Below, one piece after another: positions 46,525-59,474 of a stretch of DNA of 64,000 nt. The stretch lies in the NCBI GenBank assembly GCA_014155875.1, contig JACEFZ010004176.1, forward strand, positions 186,001 to 250,000. Direction: 5' to 3'. The translations under genes and the position numbers were made by a program. The DNA is from Cepaea nemoralis. Taxonomy: Eukaryota > Mollusca > Gastropoda > Stylommatophora > Helicidae. The notes under the pieces were generated by a model. It did no database searches and was not told the origin of the DNA. It was given only the letters and a program-made list of their open reading frames with translations. The stretch's first letter is position 1, and every line of letters starts with the position of its first letter.

Positions 46525-47700
46525 TAATAATCAGCATCAAGTGCCCTGCCAGTTGGCGTAGGCGTTCATGGCTCTCCACAAATCTCGGTCTTTGGTTTTC
46601 TGGATCAACTCTGCGAATGATATTCCTCAATGCCACCGTCTCAATCCATCCAGCATAATTTCTCTTGTTCTGCCTCTGCCTCTCTTCCCCTCGATCTTTC
46701 CAGTTATCACGATGTTCTCCAATGCCTCTCTTTTCGTCACATGGCCGAAGAAAGCTGTTTGTCTCTTTCTTATCGTTGTATATAATGTTCTAGTTTCATG
46801 TTTTGGTTTCTGGTTCCATATAGCATTTCAGCACTCTCTTATATTCAGTGATAGTGACGTATTGCATAAGGTACTCTTCATTTTCTAAAATGCGGCTTTT
46901 GTTAGCCCTATTCTGCTCTTAATCTCCGTTGTACATCTTCCATCTGATGTTATAAATGTCCCTAAGTATGTAAAATTATCCACTTGGTTAAAAATGTTTA
47001 CTTCTATTTCTGTGTCACAATTTGGTGTCAACATTTTCTGTCATATCACCGTTGCAACTGTTTTCTTGATATTAAAGGAGAGTCTTTTCTTTGCACTCTC
47101 TGTTATCACAATGTCTAACAATTGTTGTAGGTCTGTTGAATTATCCGCCACCAATATTTTATCGCCGGTCTCTTTGGCCGAGGGGTTACAACACTTTCTC
47201 CGTAATCCCGTTTATCACGCAGAGTCTCGTAAGCGGGCGAGAGCTGGCAGCTGTTCGACCCCCGCTGGTGACTTGTGGGATAACAGAGCCGGCCGCTCAG
47301 AAAGCAATGGCAAACTACTGAGCGTAATCTTGCCAAGAGATCAACAGACAGCTGAAAGATGCTGCTGTTGACAGCTAAGTCCTGTAAAGGATACGAAAGA
47401 AAAAAAAAATTATCAGCTGCATGGCGTATATTATTTATATTATAACCCCCGATTAGTATTCCTGGCGTCTCTTTTATATTACTTCGCTATATATAGGTAG
47501 AAGAGATCCTATGACAAGACACACCCCTGTCGTACTCCTAGCTTTATCTGTTCGTAACGTCCCTCTTTATTTCCCATTTTAATTGCTGCTGCTTGGTTCC
47601 AATAAATATTCTTTATTATACTTAAATCTTTCCCATTAATGTTGATACCTTTCAACATATAATAATAAATCATGCAATTCAACTGCGCATACATTTCCCT
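46525..47700 (-). mobile_element. LINE family D, 3' half, split by a SINE
   Basis: On the minus strand, 47694-47509 gives LKGININGKDLSIIKNIYWN and GRYEQIKLGVRQGCVLS. Then HAADKILVADNSTDLQQLL spans the SINE at 47164-47410. A C-terminal region with FGHVTKREALENIVITGKIE and a 3' end near 46525 follow. The + strand copy at 55930-57918 is the same family. Stops and frameshifts are present. Confidence 0.8.
47164..47410 (+). mobile_element. tRNA-derived SINE, type 1, in the RT region of LINE D
   Basis: Head GGTCTCTTTGGCCGAGGGGT (A-box), TTCGACCCCCGCTGG (B-box), GCTCAGAAAGCAATGGCAAA core, GTCCTGTAAAGGATACGAAAG and an A run. TTATC is present on both sides (before 47164 and after the A run). The YADD-like block of the LINE is split exactly here. 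Confidence 0.85.
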
Positions 47701-47849
47701 AGTTGCTTAGAGCTTAGTTTAATTAGTTAAAAGATCGTAATAACATGATAGTAATGCCTTGATTGATAATTATGTTCAAGCATTCCGAGGAATTACAAAA
47801 TATCTAAAAGGAAAACACTTAGATAAGCAAAAAGTAGGGTACATTTCGG

Positions 47850-48110
47850 GAGTCTACGTGGCGAAGCGGTCAAGCCATTTAACTCGGGCTCCGAAGATTG
47901 TGGGTTCGATTCCGGGCTGCGAACCTTCGGTTCACGAGTGAATGATTTAAGAGAATCCTGTGGGTCGTCGCTAAAGCTAAGGAGATCGTGTTTGGTGCCA
48001 CGCTTTCCGCGCTGCGGAAAGAGACCGAGCCATATGCGATAAAAACCCAGTGCAATGGAGTCGAGCCTGTTTACTTTTAAACGATCCGTACTTTTGAGTA
48101 GGGGACATAA
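47850..48110 (+). mobile_element. tRNA-derived SINE, type 5
   Basis: A-box TGGCGAAGCGG at 47859-47869 and B-box GGTTCGATTCC at 47903-47913, spaced 33 bp as in a tRNA. The body contains CGCTTTCCGCGCTGCGGAAA and CCATATGCGATAAAAACCC. It has no duplicated head, unlike 42320-42581. It does not fold as a functional tRNA gene because the 3' acceptor side is missing. Confidence 0.85.
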
Positions 48111-48170
48111 ACATCTAATATGTTCCAAGGGAGACTACTTAAATTAGAGAAACAATAAATTATATTATAG

Positions 48171-48377
48171 CGATAATAATAAAAATCAACTTCTAACGTC
48201 TAATCTTTGTACGTATAAATTAAATAATCAATGTATAAGTAAAATATGTAATGACAAATATAATACATTTAGATTTCTTACAGAAAGTATTTCTAATTCT
48301 TAGATACTTACATTTTAGAACCAACTATCCGGTTATAAATTTATTTCTTAAATTTTATTTGTATACTTTCAATGTAT
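48171..48377. repeat. Right arm of the 6.4-kb-spaced inverted repeat
   Basis: The reverse complement aligns with 41547-41750 along its whole length (for example TTGGTTCTAAAATGTAAGTA in both). Confidence 0.8.
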
Positions 48378-48548
48378 GCAACTAGCCTGTCCGGTCTATA
48401 ACTTCCCCCTATATGGGGGATGAACATTTTTTGACTGGCCTCCTAGGGCCACATAAAGTGTACAGGAATTTAACCACACACATCCCTCTCCTGTCTCTTC
48501 TCTTGTTCATAACATATATAGACAACGTATGTCAAAGCATATATGTAT

Positions 48549-49365
<817 letters not shown>

Positions 49366-49621
49366 GACTTAACCTAAGATATAGCAATGCTACTAAAAGT
49401 TATGTCCCTTTATATATTTGTTCTTATGTTAAGTCATGTAATTACAAAATTAAATTTTAGTAAGTAAATAGCTGATTGTACACTAAGAAACTATGACAAT
49501 TAGCTGCACGGGAATGAAAAGAAAACATGAATAAAATTTCATCTCAATCGGATGGACCGTTATCGAACGCATCAAATACATCCCTACCCACATACATACA
49601 TCCTTTTTTATAGATATAGAT
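49366..49621 (+). repeat. Dispersed repeat, second copy
   Basis: 49480-49610 matches 44655-44790 (AACTATGACAATTAGCTGCA, GGATGGACCGTTATCGAACG, ACATACATACAT). 49366-49479 was not assigned. Confidence 0.65.
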
Positions 49622-49689
49622 ATATGCGGCCCGCCAACGCTTTACATTTGTCAATGCGGCCCTCCGCACAAAAAGCTTGCCCACCCCTG
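49622..49689 (+). mobile_element. Distal hAT right end
   Basis: GCGGCCCGCCAACGCTTTAC, then TTTGTCAATGCGGCCCTCCG, then CACAAAAAGCTTGCCCACCCCTG. It is followed by GACCAAAG, identical to the left flank at 37436. It is close to the proximal right end at 41455-41528. Confidence 0.88.
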
Positions 49690-49922
49690 GACCAAAGGAA
49701 AGTCACACACAGATACGACCAAACGTTTCGCAAGTCTTTACAAAAATATATAGCTAGGAAAGTAAAATATCGCTATCACAGGAACGTAATCACATGCTTG
49801 CATGTGAACATCATACCACAAATCTAGTGATGGTTGGTCTGAAAATATGGGGCTGACATCATGTACCCTGTGCACCTCATGGCCTGAAAATAGATAATTA
49901 CTTAATAAAAACGTTTGTTGCA
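49690..49922. other. Right flank of the hAT segment (rest of the dispersed repeat)
   Basis: GAAAGTCACACACAGATACG and the following 30 bp match 36008-36058. Beyond about 49745 nothing was recognised. Confidence 0.6.
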
Positions 49923-50151
49923 TATTCTGTACAGGACGTTGCAGTCAACCCCAGCCTTTTTTGGCTGTTTGTTATGTCTTAGCAAGCTTACGTTCAGTAG
50001 TTTGCCATTGCTTTCTGAATGGCCGGCACCCATACCATTTCATTAAAAAAAAACGTAAGGCGGTGCTGCCAAATCGTCAACAGGTGTGTTTCGAACGCGA
50101 GTATGTGGGATTACGAACTGCGACCGTAAAGCCATCGCCATGGAGCCGGCA
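49923..50151 (-). mobile_element. tRNA-derived SINE, type 2
   Basis: The minus strand has a degraded head (CTCCATGGCGATGGC), GCGTTCGAAACAC, an AAAA-rich linker, the core TTCAGAAAGCAATGGCAAAC, AGCTTGCTAAGAC, GGGGTTGACTGCAACGTCCT and a T-rich end. Confidence 0.75.
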
Positions 50152-50934
50152 CTTACTTAATAGCAAATGTATATTGCAATTACGAGGGTATGGTGAATGT
50201 AATGTAGATTTATTTATACTGTTTTATTCATTGTAACTTTTGAGCTGGATTGTTACAGATAATCTATTGCAAGTTAATTTATAATCTCTTACATCGAGGC
50301 CGCTCTTATTTCAGAGGATAATACGATTATTAAATGCAATAACTAAAACAATTCTAATTTGTGGATACAGTTTACATACACGCAATCACACGCACATAGA
50401 CTCTCTCAGAAGTACGAATATAACGATTTTTCTAGAAAATTGCAGAGGTATGATATCGTCGATAAAATAGAGTAGCAAGTGTGGATGAATTAATGCCATT
50501 GGATGAGTGAGATGTAGACTTTGTGACGTTCAGAAATCATATAGTGTTCCGTTAATTGTTTCAGATTGGGTATCAAAGTTTTGAGTGCTTTATAATGAAG
50601 ACAAAATCCTGGTTGGAGAAAGAGTTAAAATTGTGACGAAATTTATGTCAATGTTGTAGGTATATCCTTGTTACTAATTCAAACAGTTTATACAACTTTG
50701 GTCTCTGATTTCACTTGTCATACGCTATAGTTTACTCTTGATTCCTCGTCTACGATGATTTGGAAAGATTATTACGTCATCTCGTTCAGAACTCTTTTGG
50801 TCTAGTAGAAAGGACTATATGATTTTACTCCTTACCTGATATTTAGATCATCGCCAAGTGTACATAGTACACTTAACAACATTTGTGACAAGCAATAGGA
50901 CACTGTGTCATTGCAAGTTATATATTTGGTGAAG
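50152..50934. other. Unassigned AT-rich sequence
   Basis: No ORF above about 70 codons and no repeat block were recognised over nearly 800 bp. It is one of the longest unassigned stretches of the window. Confidence 0.45.
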
Positions 50935-51240
50935 TCAAAAAACATAACACTCTTATAAAAACCATACTAGGGGTTAGGTTGAAGGCAAGCGAGCTAGAGG
51001 TAGACAACAATACAGGTGGGGAGATGACATCAAGAGATGGACGAACATCAATCTGACAGAATTTACAGTCAAGGCGAGAGACAGGCAGCCGAAGAGATCC
51101 ATTGCAGCCAACCTTCTTTGTGGAGACGACAGAAAGATATTGACTTAAAGGAATTAAAGAAAGAAAAAAAAAAAAGAACATCAGTAACATCAGATGGGAG
51201 CGACATTGGACATGTTGCAAGATTAGAAGTCAGGAGTTAC
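50935..51240 (+). mobile_element. LINE C-terminal/3' fragment
   Basis: Codons give RARGRQQYRWGDDIKRW, then FTVKARDRQPKRSIA and a 3' A-rich region. This ending is common in APE-type LINEs. It is truncated and broken. Confidence 0.6.
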
Positions 51241-51282
51241 AATGTGGTGTAAAGTACAAAGATTAAGGCTAGTGAACGCAAC

Positions 51283-51439
51283 TTCACAATTTCGGCATTC
51301 CGGGTTCGAAGTCAGGACGGGTGATTTGAAAACAGGCCGTTTTGCATTGATACTCATAGCGATCAGAAAGAAATGAAAACATACTGAACGTAAATTTGAC
51401 TAGACAATCACAAACTGCAAATAAATGCTGGGGTTGAAT
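51283..51439 (+). mobile_element. SINE type 3 fragment
   Basis: CCGGGTTCGAAGTC (B-box), TTTTGCATTGATACTCATAG linker, GATCAGAAAGAAATGAAAAC core and AATGCTGGGGTTGAATGCA end. Confidence 0.7.
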
Positions 51440-51510
51440 GCATTTTTGGGCTATTTGTGATTTCTGGGCAAGTTTAGGTTCAGTAGTTTGCCATTGCTTT
51501 CTAAACGACC
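51440..51510 (-). mobile_element. SINE core fragment, inverted, tail to tail
   Basis: The minus strand reads CGTTTAGAAAGCAATGGCAA, CTACTGAACCTAAACTTGCC and AGAAATCACAAATAGCC. It directly follows a plus-strand SINE. Confidence 0.7.
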
Positions 51511-51524
51511 GGAAAACACACACA

Positions 51525-51649
<125 letters not shown>

Positions 51650-51651
51650 GT

Positions 51652-54600
51652 GTCAGGTCTTAGTCAGATATGTCTGAGCTAACGTAATGACAGCAGACGG
51701 TGCAACCTGCTTTCTGTTAGCGCCGAACGTTATGCGGCGCTTACCAAACCCGACACCCCACATTGTGCCAACTGATTAGAGCGGAAGAGCGCAATGGGGA
51801 GGGTACAATCCTTATCCTGGTGCGAGGAAATACAACCTAAAGACAAAATGTCATGGCAGGGCAGACCAGGCCCTAAGCCTTGGTTGTCAGCTGGTCTAGA
51901 ATAGAAGCACCGACAGGTGGACAGTTAGAGCATTGCTTTGCTGACCTGGCAGCTTCTGCAGCTTGTCTTGTTCCAGATGTATTGGTGTTACCATTCCTCT
52001 GGAGTGAACTAGGGATCAAGCTGCATGGGCAATACATGGTCTCTATTAATTAGACAAGGCTTTGTGCTATGGAGAGGTATAACTCCATCCCTGGTCTTAA
52101 CCGGTCTCGGAATCAAAGCGAGAGGCAACTGTTACGGGTTATAAGTCCTTGTCACTTGGCGTAGACATGGGGCGCCACGGTAGCCTCTGACAATGGAAGA
52201 CACCTACAGGTGTCACTGATCAGCTACCGCCCGCCTCAAGCTGGGCAACCCCCGGCCAATTGGGTGCTGATCCGCCACCGATTGCTTGCTTCAATGGGTG
52301 ATTGGGGCTAGGACAAAATTTGAATCGCAGACTGTAAAACCAACACACCAGGTATTACTAAAAATAAATAAAAAATAGAAACCTCAATCTACGGCTTGCA
52401 ACCTGGAACGTGAGAACCATGTGTCCAGGATTTTCCACTGACTTGACCAATATTAACGATGTGAGAAAAACGGCTGTGATTGATGCCGAACTCAATCGTC
52501 TTAACATTGATATTGCTGGCCTGCAGGAGACTCGCCTCGCTGAGGAAGGGTCACTCAGGGAAAACAATTACACCTTTTTTTGGAAGGGTACAGGGCAGGC
52601 AGAAAAAATGCAACACGGTGTGGGCTTTGCAGTGAAGAATGCGCTACTGGGAATGATTGAAATTCCAGCTCGCGGTAATGAAAGACCATTATCCCTGCGC
52701 TTGGCAACCTCTTGTGGTTTTGCCACAATTATCACTGCATATGCACCGACTCTCACTTCCCCTGATGTTATGAAGGATTCGTTCTATGAGGAGTTAGACT
52801 CTGTGATCAAGGCAGTTTCAAAATCCGACTACATTTATATGCTCGGTGATTTCAATGCTCGTGTGGGCAAGAACTCGAGTTCATGGCCAGTGTGCCTTGG
52901 AAAATACAACATCGATCGCATGAATGAAAACTGGCAAAGGCTACCGGAGCATTGCACCAGAAATGACCTATGTATTACAAACTCCTTTTTAAAGACAAAA
53001 CAACTGCATAAGGTCACATGGAAACATTCAAGATCCTGCCATTGGCATCAGCTGGACTTCATTACACGGAGACAACATCTTAACCAAACTTCATTAACTC
53101 GAAGTTACCACAGTGCTGACTGTGACAGGGATCATTCTTTGGTTGTTGCAAGGGTTAGACTGAGACCAAAGAAAATCTACACAGCTAAACACAAATCTAG
53201 CCCTAGGAGTAATATTATTAACACTCACGATCTTGATAAGTGTTTTGAGTTCCAACAACAACTTGAAGACGCTGTCACTGACACATCAGAAAATTGTACA
53301 GTAAGTGAACAGTGGGTAAACTTAAGGAAACTCTTTATAAAACAGCGGAGGGGGTTTACCGCACTGTGGATCAAAAGAGGCAGGACTGGTTTGCGGCAAA
53401 CAGCCAGACACTGCAGCCCTTGATTGATAAAAAGAAGATAGCTATCTTAAGAATCAAGGAAAGAACAACGCCTAACACTCTGAGTGAGCAAGCAAGCTAG
53501 GAAGGATGTGCAAAAAGCTGCCAGGCAATATGCAAATGATTATTGGATCAAGTTATGTGAGTCCATTCAAAATACAAGTGATAAGGGAAACATCAGAAGC
53601 ATGTATGAAGGTACAAAGAAAGCATGTGGTCCAATGATCAAAAGAAGTGGACCATTGAAAACCTTGACTGGAGAAATCATCACTGATAAGAAACAGCAGA
53701 TGCATAGATGGGTAGAGCACTATTTGGAGCTTTACTCAAGTGAGACCAAACTAGCGGATGATGCCCTCAAAGCCATATAGGCCTTACCATCTCTTGACCA
53801 CCTAGACACACTTCTCACCATAACAGAAGTTAAGTGTGCTATAAATGAACTTGCATCTAGCAAGGCTTGAAGTAAGGATAGGATTCCAATAGAGGTTATC
53901 AGGAGTGGGCAAGACACACTCACTCTACAGATCCACCAGCTAATAGAGCTATGCTGGCGAGAAGGACAAGTCCCACAGGATTTCATGCATCACAAGACTG
54001 TACAAGAATAAGGTCGATCGGAGCGACTGCAGCAACTATAGGGATATCTCACTTCTGTGTATGGTTGGGAAAGTATTTGCCAGAATTGTTCTGCGCAGAC
54101 TTCAAGTCCTAGGAGATCAAGTCTACCCCGAATCACAGTGTGGCTTTCGACAGAACCGGTCTACCATTAAGATGATATTCTCATTGCGACAAATGCAAGA
54201 AAAATGCCGTGAACAGAATCAACCACTGTTTACTGCCTTCATCGATATCACAAAGGCATTTGAATTGGTCAGTAGTGAGGGTCTGTTCAAAGTACTAAAG
54301 AAGATTGGCTGCCCACCAACTCTTCTGTCCACTGTGGAATCGTTCCACACCGGTATGAAGTGTATAATCAGGTTTCATGGCGCAACTTCAGAAGAGTTTG
54401 AAATAAAGAGTGGAGTCAAGCAAGGTTGTGTACTAGCTCCCACCCTCTTTGGAATATACTTTTCACTTCTACTGAAATACGCCTTTCGTGATCAGGATGG
54501 TGGTATATACATTCACTCACGCTCAGATGGCGGCATCTACAATGCTCAGAGATTGAAGGCCAAGACCAAAATTAGGAGGGTACTGATCATAGAGTTGCTT

Positions 54601-55336
54601 TTTTGCAGATGATGCTGCTGTTACGACCCATTTTGACGAAGAAAAAGAGTCTGGTAGAACAGGAAGCTTACTGCTAAAACAAAAGTCCTTGTCTATCAAG
54701 CCCGTGTCCTTAATACTCTTCCTTATGGCAGTGAAGCCTGGACAACTTACTCACACCAAGAGAAACGTTTAAACATCTTTCATATGCAGTGTCTGCGAAG
54801 AATACTTGGTGTTAAGTGGGAAGACAAAATCACAAATACTGAAGTATTGGAAAGATCAGGTTGTGTGACGGTGTATTCCATGCTCAGTCTTCGTAGACTT
54901 AGATGGATATGACATATTAGGAGGATGGATGATAGTAGAATACCAAAGGACATCTGTTTTGGTGAATTACAGATGGGTAAGAGATCTCAGGGTCGGCCTC
55001 TACTACGATACAAAGATGTGTGTAAGCGGGACATGATTGATACAGGCATTGATAATGCACATTGGGAGCAAATCGCCGCTAAACGTGTTGCATGGAGGGC
55101 AAATATCAGAAATGGAATAAAGACAAAGAAGAAAATTATTGCAGATAAGTCACACACAGAGCGTGTGTGGCGTAAGATGGTGCATGATGGTGGAAATGAC
55201 CATGTGTTCACGTGCATCCACTGTGGACGAACATTTACAGCGCGAATTGGCCACATTCGCTACCGCCATGGGTTGTAGTTATTATACCTTTTTGAAGCAC
55301 AAACTATCGTCTGTCAAGACGGCAAGGTGCCAATGT
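51652..55336 (+). mobile_element. LINE family A, second copy, decayed
   Basis: Starts GTCAGGTCTTAGTCAGATATG like 19506 and ends GGTGCCAATG like 23457, so it was also full-length. It has an internal deletion near 54640-54665, where about 250 bp present at 22500-22760 are missing. No clear TSD could be read because the 5' flank is a GT repeat. Confidence 0.88.
52386..55278 (+). pseudogene. LINE A copy 2 polyprotein, multiply broken
   Basis: APE domain (52419-53290, open), broken linker (53312-53780), RT (54061-54612) with CGFRQNRST, FIDITKAFELV and GVKQGCVLAPTLF, and a C-terminal region (54925-55278) ending in a CIHCGRTF ... H zinc finger. Stops occur near 53778, 53869 and 54911, with frameshifts near 53300, 53505 and 54600. 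The FADD motif is disrupted at the frameshift (about 54600-54615). It is inactive and older than the copy at 19503. Confidence 0.85.
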
Positions 55337-55354
55337 GTATTGTGTTATATATGC

Positions 55355-55444
55355 ATATATGTGTGTGTGTGTGCGCGCGCGCTCGCGCGTTTATGTGTGT
55401 ATATAATTGAAATGCGTTATTGAAACGTAATTTATAATCAATTG

Positions 55445-55527
<83 letters not shown>
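55355..55527. repeat. GT/GC-rich run and (TA)n
   Basis: TGTGTGTGTGTGCGCGCGCG near 55365-55390, then (TA)n at 55445-55527. Confidence 0.93.
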
Positions 55528-55530
<3 letters not shown>

Positions 55531-55554
55531 GTGTTTAGACTTTAATTTAATTTT

Positions 55555-55768
55555 GTTGCGTATCCCTTACGGGACGTTGCAGTCAACACCAGCATTTTCA
55601 GCTGCTGTTGATGTACTAGGCAAGTGTTACGTTCAGTAGTTTGCCATTGCTTTCTGAACGACCGGCCTCTATACCTTTTTCGAAAAAAACCAGCACCGCC
55701 GTGTTTCGGACCCGGGTATACGGGCTCACAAACCGCGTTCGCAAGCTCTTCAGCCACAGAGACCGGCT
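55555..55768 (-). mobile_element. tRNA-derived SINE, type 2, best copy
   Basis: The minus strand reads CCGGTCTCTGTGGCTGAAGA (A-box), ACCCGGGTCCGAAACACGG (B-box), a TTTTTTTCGAAAAAGG linker, CGTTCAGAAAGCAATGGCAA core, ACACTTGCCTAGTACATCAA, GGTGTTGACTGCAACGTCCC and GTAAGGGATACGCAAC. Confidence 0.85.
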
Positions 55769-55929
55769 GTTTAGACTATGAGACTTAAATATGTTCTGAA
55801 AGCAGACTAAGAAATTCAAGGACAATATAGAATGATTGTGAAAATAGATACAATGCAGTACGTAAAATACAGTATATATGCTAAAAGACTCTTTTCATCA
55901 AACAAACAAAGAAATATAACATGACAGAA

Positions 55930-57918
55930 GACAAAAAGTTAAGAAAAAAAGGATGACTGAAGAAATCTTTAAGTTGACGGACAAAAGAAACCAAATTAAA
56001 AATGACTTACTATAGCATGATAAGATAAATTAAAAAAAAAAATACGAGATAAGTGTGTAAAAGCAAAAGAAAGTTGGTTAGACGAGTAGTGAAAGAAAAT
56101 TTAATTACATTCTATTAAAGATACAAATACATGCACAGACAAATCAGTGAGCTCACGGGAAGAAGAATAAGAGTAAACACAGGGTGTTTGAAATCAGAAA
56201 TAGGAAAGATATTATTGCAGAAAGGTGCTATAATGAAGAGATGGAATGAGTGTATAAGAGAATTATATGATGGAGAAAGTGAAAAATTAACAGGCGAAAG
56301 TAACTTAGAAGATACACTTATTCTAAAAGAATGCGAGGATGCAATCAAACATATGAAGAAAGGAAAAACAGCCGGACCAGATGGAACTATAATAGAAGAA
56401 TTAGAAGTACTGGGAGAATCTGGAATAAAAATATTAACGAACATGTTGAATGATATTTACGAAAGTAGATATATACCAAGATATATCCCTAAATCTGTAT
56501 TTATAGCTATACCCAAAAATTTGGAATTTCGTATAATTAACCTCATAACCATGCCACTAAGCTACTGCTCAGAATTATAATGAGAACAAGAAGAAAGAAA
56601 ATGAAAATGGAAACTGGTGAAGATCAGTATGGATCTGTGGAAGGAAAAAGTACAAAGATTGCAAATACGAACAGTGAACAGTAATAGAAAGATCAACATA
56701 GACACAGAAAGACATATGTTTGCGCTTCATAGATTATATCAAGCGATTTGATACAGTAAAACATGATGAATTAATTGATTACAGTGTTGGAAGATATCAA
56801 CGTCGGCGAGAAAGATCCAAGAAAAATAAAGAATATTTACTGAAATCAGGTAGCAGTAATTAAAATTGGAAAGAAATTGAGCAATTATGAACAAATAAAG
56901 CTAGGAATACGACATGGATGTATATTGTCACCGGATCCCCTCTCTCTGTATAGTGAAGTGATAATGAGAGAGATCAAAGAGAAGTAAGGAATACTCTAGG
57001 GGGTTTAATATAAACAATTTACGCTATGCAGATTATACAATATTGATGGTGGACAGTGCAACAGATCTACAACAATTGTTGAACATTGTAGTAACAGAAG
57101 GTGCAAAGAAAGGACTCTCCTTCAATATCAAGAAAACAGAAAATGATTATGTCAAAGAAAAAGGTGATACCAGTATGTGAAATAACAACACTAGGGAACA
57201 TGCTTAACCAACAGGATACATTTTAATTCCTAAAGGAAATTATAACATCATATGGAAGATGCAAAGCAGAGATTAAGAACAGAATAGAGCAAGCAAACGC
57301 TGCTTTTAAGAAAATGAAGAGTATCTGATCAATAATTAATCTCTATCATTGAATGTATGAAAGAGAGTGCTGCAGTTTTATATAGAACCTGGTTTGCTGT
57401 TTGGCAGTGAATCTTGAAATGTAAATTTAAAAAACAAAAATAGGATCCGCAGAATATGTCGGCCGAAAGGCGCAAGTAACGCAGCTCTGCTGTAAACAGG
57501 CACAACGCAATCACGCCCGAAAACACACTCCAGATGAACGCAGAAGAAGAAGAAAAGGAAATTAGGAAGAACTTGGAAGTAATGGAGATATTTTTTCCTG
57601 AGACGAATGCTGCAAATTCCTTGGACTGTGAGAGTAACTAACGACGATTGCCTAAAAGAGATTAATGAAACTAGAACATTATATACAACAATAAGAAAGA
57701 GACAAACAGCTTTCTTTGGTCATGTTATGAGAAGAGAGGCATTTGATAACATCATGACAACTGGAAAGATCGAGGGGAAGAGAGGCAGAGGCAGACCAAG
57801 AGAAATGACGCTGCATGGATTCAAATGGTGACACTGAGTATTATCATCAGCAGAAGTGATCCAGAAAACCAAAGACAGAGATATGTGGAAAGACATGAAC
57901 GCCTACGCCAGCTGGCAG
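55930..57918 (+). mobile_element. LINE family D, 5'-truncated copy
   Basis: Broken frames give KKRMTEEIFKLTDKRNQIKN (about 55945), then an open 149-codon stretch (56131-56580) with TGCLKSEIGKILLQKGAIMK and KKGKTAGPDGTIIEELEVLG. Later come LGIRHGCILSP (about 56905), LRYADYTILMV (about 57020, YADY in place of YADD) and KKTENDYVKEK. The C-terminus is at 57607-57831 (MLQIPWTVRVTNDDCLKEIN, then FFGHVMRREAF), and the 3' end at about 57918 has GGCACATAAGAATGATGAT. Confidence 0.85.
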
Positions 57919-58008
57919 GCACATAAGAATGATGATTTATATGTGTGTCTTATGGAATATCGAGCACATAAGAATGATGACTTGTATGGGTGGCTTATGG
58001 AATATTGA
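57919..58008. repeat. 45-bp tandem duplication at a LINE 3' end
   Basis: GCACATAAGAATGATGA starts at 57919 and 57964. The two 45-bp units differ at about six positions. Confidence 0.88.
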
Positions 58009-58236
58009 GCCTCGCAGTTTCATAATTCCCGGACACACCAAGTCGATGTTTCGAAATGAGCCACTGAAGATTTTGAAAACAGACTGATTTGCGTTGATTT
58101 TGATGGTATGAAATGTATGATGTTACAAAAATAATGGCGAATTACTAAAAGTAACATTGTCTAGAGAATCATAAACAGTCAATAAATCTTGGGACTGATT
58201 ACCGCGTTCTGTAAACGGACTTGCAACTAATTTCAC
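58009..58236 (+). mobile_element. SINE type 3
   Basis: GCCTCGCAGTTTCATAATTC, the linker GATTTGCGTTGATTTTGATGG, a poorly conserved core (AATGGCGAATTACTAAAAG) and CTGATTACCGCGTTCTGTAA with a CAACTAA end. Confidence 0.75.
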
Positions 58237-58354
58237 ATATAATAGGAACAAGAGCAAATTATTCCAATATCCCTGATTCAAATTTGTTATCGTGAGATGC
58301 ATCCATGTGAAGACAAGTTCTCATTTCCATTTATATAAGAGCGCTCGTTCTTAA

Positions 58355-58612
58355 TTAAACTTCCAGTGTGCTAATGCTGAGGTAGAGGGTTAACCCCTAC
58401 ACCGGTAAGTTGGACGAACAATGGTGACTTCTTGTCATTGACTTGGTAATGTAAGTTACAACTACCTTTGAAGTCAGAGTGAGTTCGCCTGGTGGCGAGG
58501 GACACTAGTAATGGGGAAAGCTAATCCACACGCAAAAATCAGTCCACTGCACCTCTAAGTAGTAGCAATTCTACGGACTACGCTGGAGACTAAAGCGAGC
58601 GACCGCCCAAAA
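58355..58612 (+). mobile_element. tRNA-derived SINE, type 4, uninterrupted copy
   Basis: It aligns with 36880-37084 plus 37326-37420. Shared strings are GACTTGGTAATGTAAGTTAC, GAGTTCGCCTGGTGGCGAGG, GGGGAAAGCTAATCCACACG and AAAGCGAGCGACC. The head is decayed. Confidence 0.75.
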
Positions 58613-58714
58613 ACAAACTTCCCATGTCTTGTTCATTCAACCGTGATCGCAAGTCTGTTACCGGTTTCGATTTCTTTGGGTCTCTACATTGACTATTTTT
58701 GGTATATTGTAAAT

Positions 58715-59110
58715 GAGTAATTATAACCGTGTTTATTCTCATTCTTCTTATAGTTCATTGCGTGTGGCGTTAGTGATCACATCTGTACACAGTCTTCTGT
58801 CACTTGTGCTACCAATTATTTCTGATACTGATGTTTCTTCATGCCATGATGCCAGACTGTTCAGCGTCTTCTCTCTTGGTCTTCCCTGCCTCTCTTCCAT
58901 TTCAACTTTCCCGTTGTGACGACATACTCCAGCTTTCCCCTTCTCATGACACGCACAAAAGTTGTTGACTGTTTTCTTCTGATGCGAGTAACCATGTTTC
59001 TTTGTAAGTTAATGTCTTTCAAGATGTCTTCATTACTCGTTCTATCTGTACATGGTTTTCTAATCATTCTTCTAAAAACAAAAAACAAAACACATCTTCA
59101 CAGCTTCAGT
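58715..59110 (-). mobile_element. LINE C-terminal fragment
   Basis: On the minus strand, 59088-58861 gives FRRMIRKPCTDRTSNEDILK, then a basic block ending VRVMRRGKLEYVVTTGKLKW and continuing LNSLASWHEETSVSEII. It is related to families C and D. Confidence 0.65.
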
Positions 59111-59474
59111 ATAATTCCTCACCTGCTTATTATTTGTGTCAGCCAGAAATACACTGCAGGAAATAGACCCTGAGGTCGAAAGAGAGAGAGTGACAGTAAG
59201 TCCGGGGGGAACGGATGAGGGTTGGCAGCAAAGACCTATCCCCAGCCAGGGCAAAAGAATAAGTTTGAAATATTGTGACGGGACCCTCCCCATAGCTTGT
59301 TACAATAATAATTACCCATATTTTTCTTTCGTGCATCATAATTTGCTCAGTATAGTTCTTAAGAACTCTTTTCAACTCTATTAATACAGACCAACTCCAG
59401 AGAATATTCTTCATTTTGTGAAATTTGAATAATAAAAATAAAATTGTGTTATGTAAACACTTTTCATATCAGTG
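59111..59474. other. Unassigned sequence
   Basis: Open frames on both strands but no recognised motif or repeat block. Confidence 0.4.

Noticed and set aside
47850..47930. A functional tRNA gene
   Set aside because: A and B boxes are present with tRNA-like spacing, but acceptor arms do not pair and the sequence continues into a repeated SINE body.
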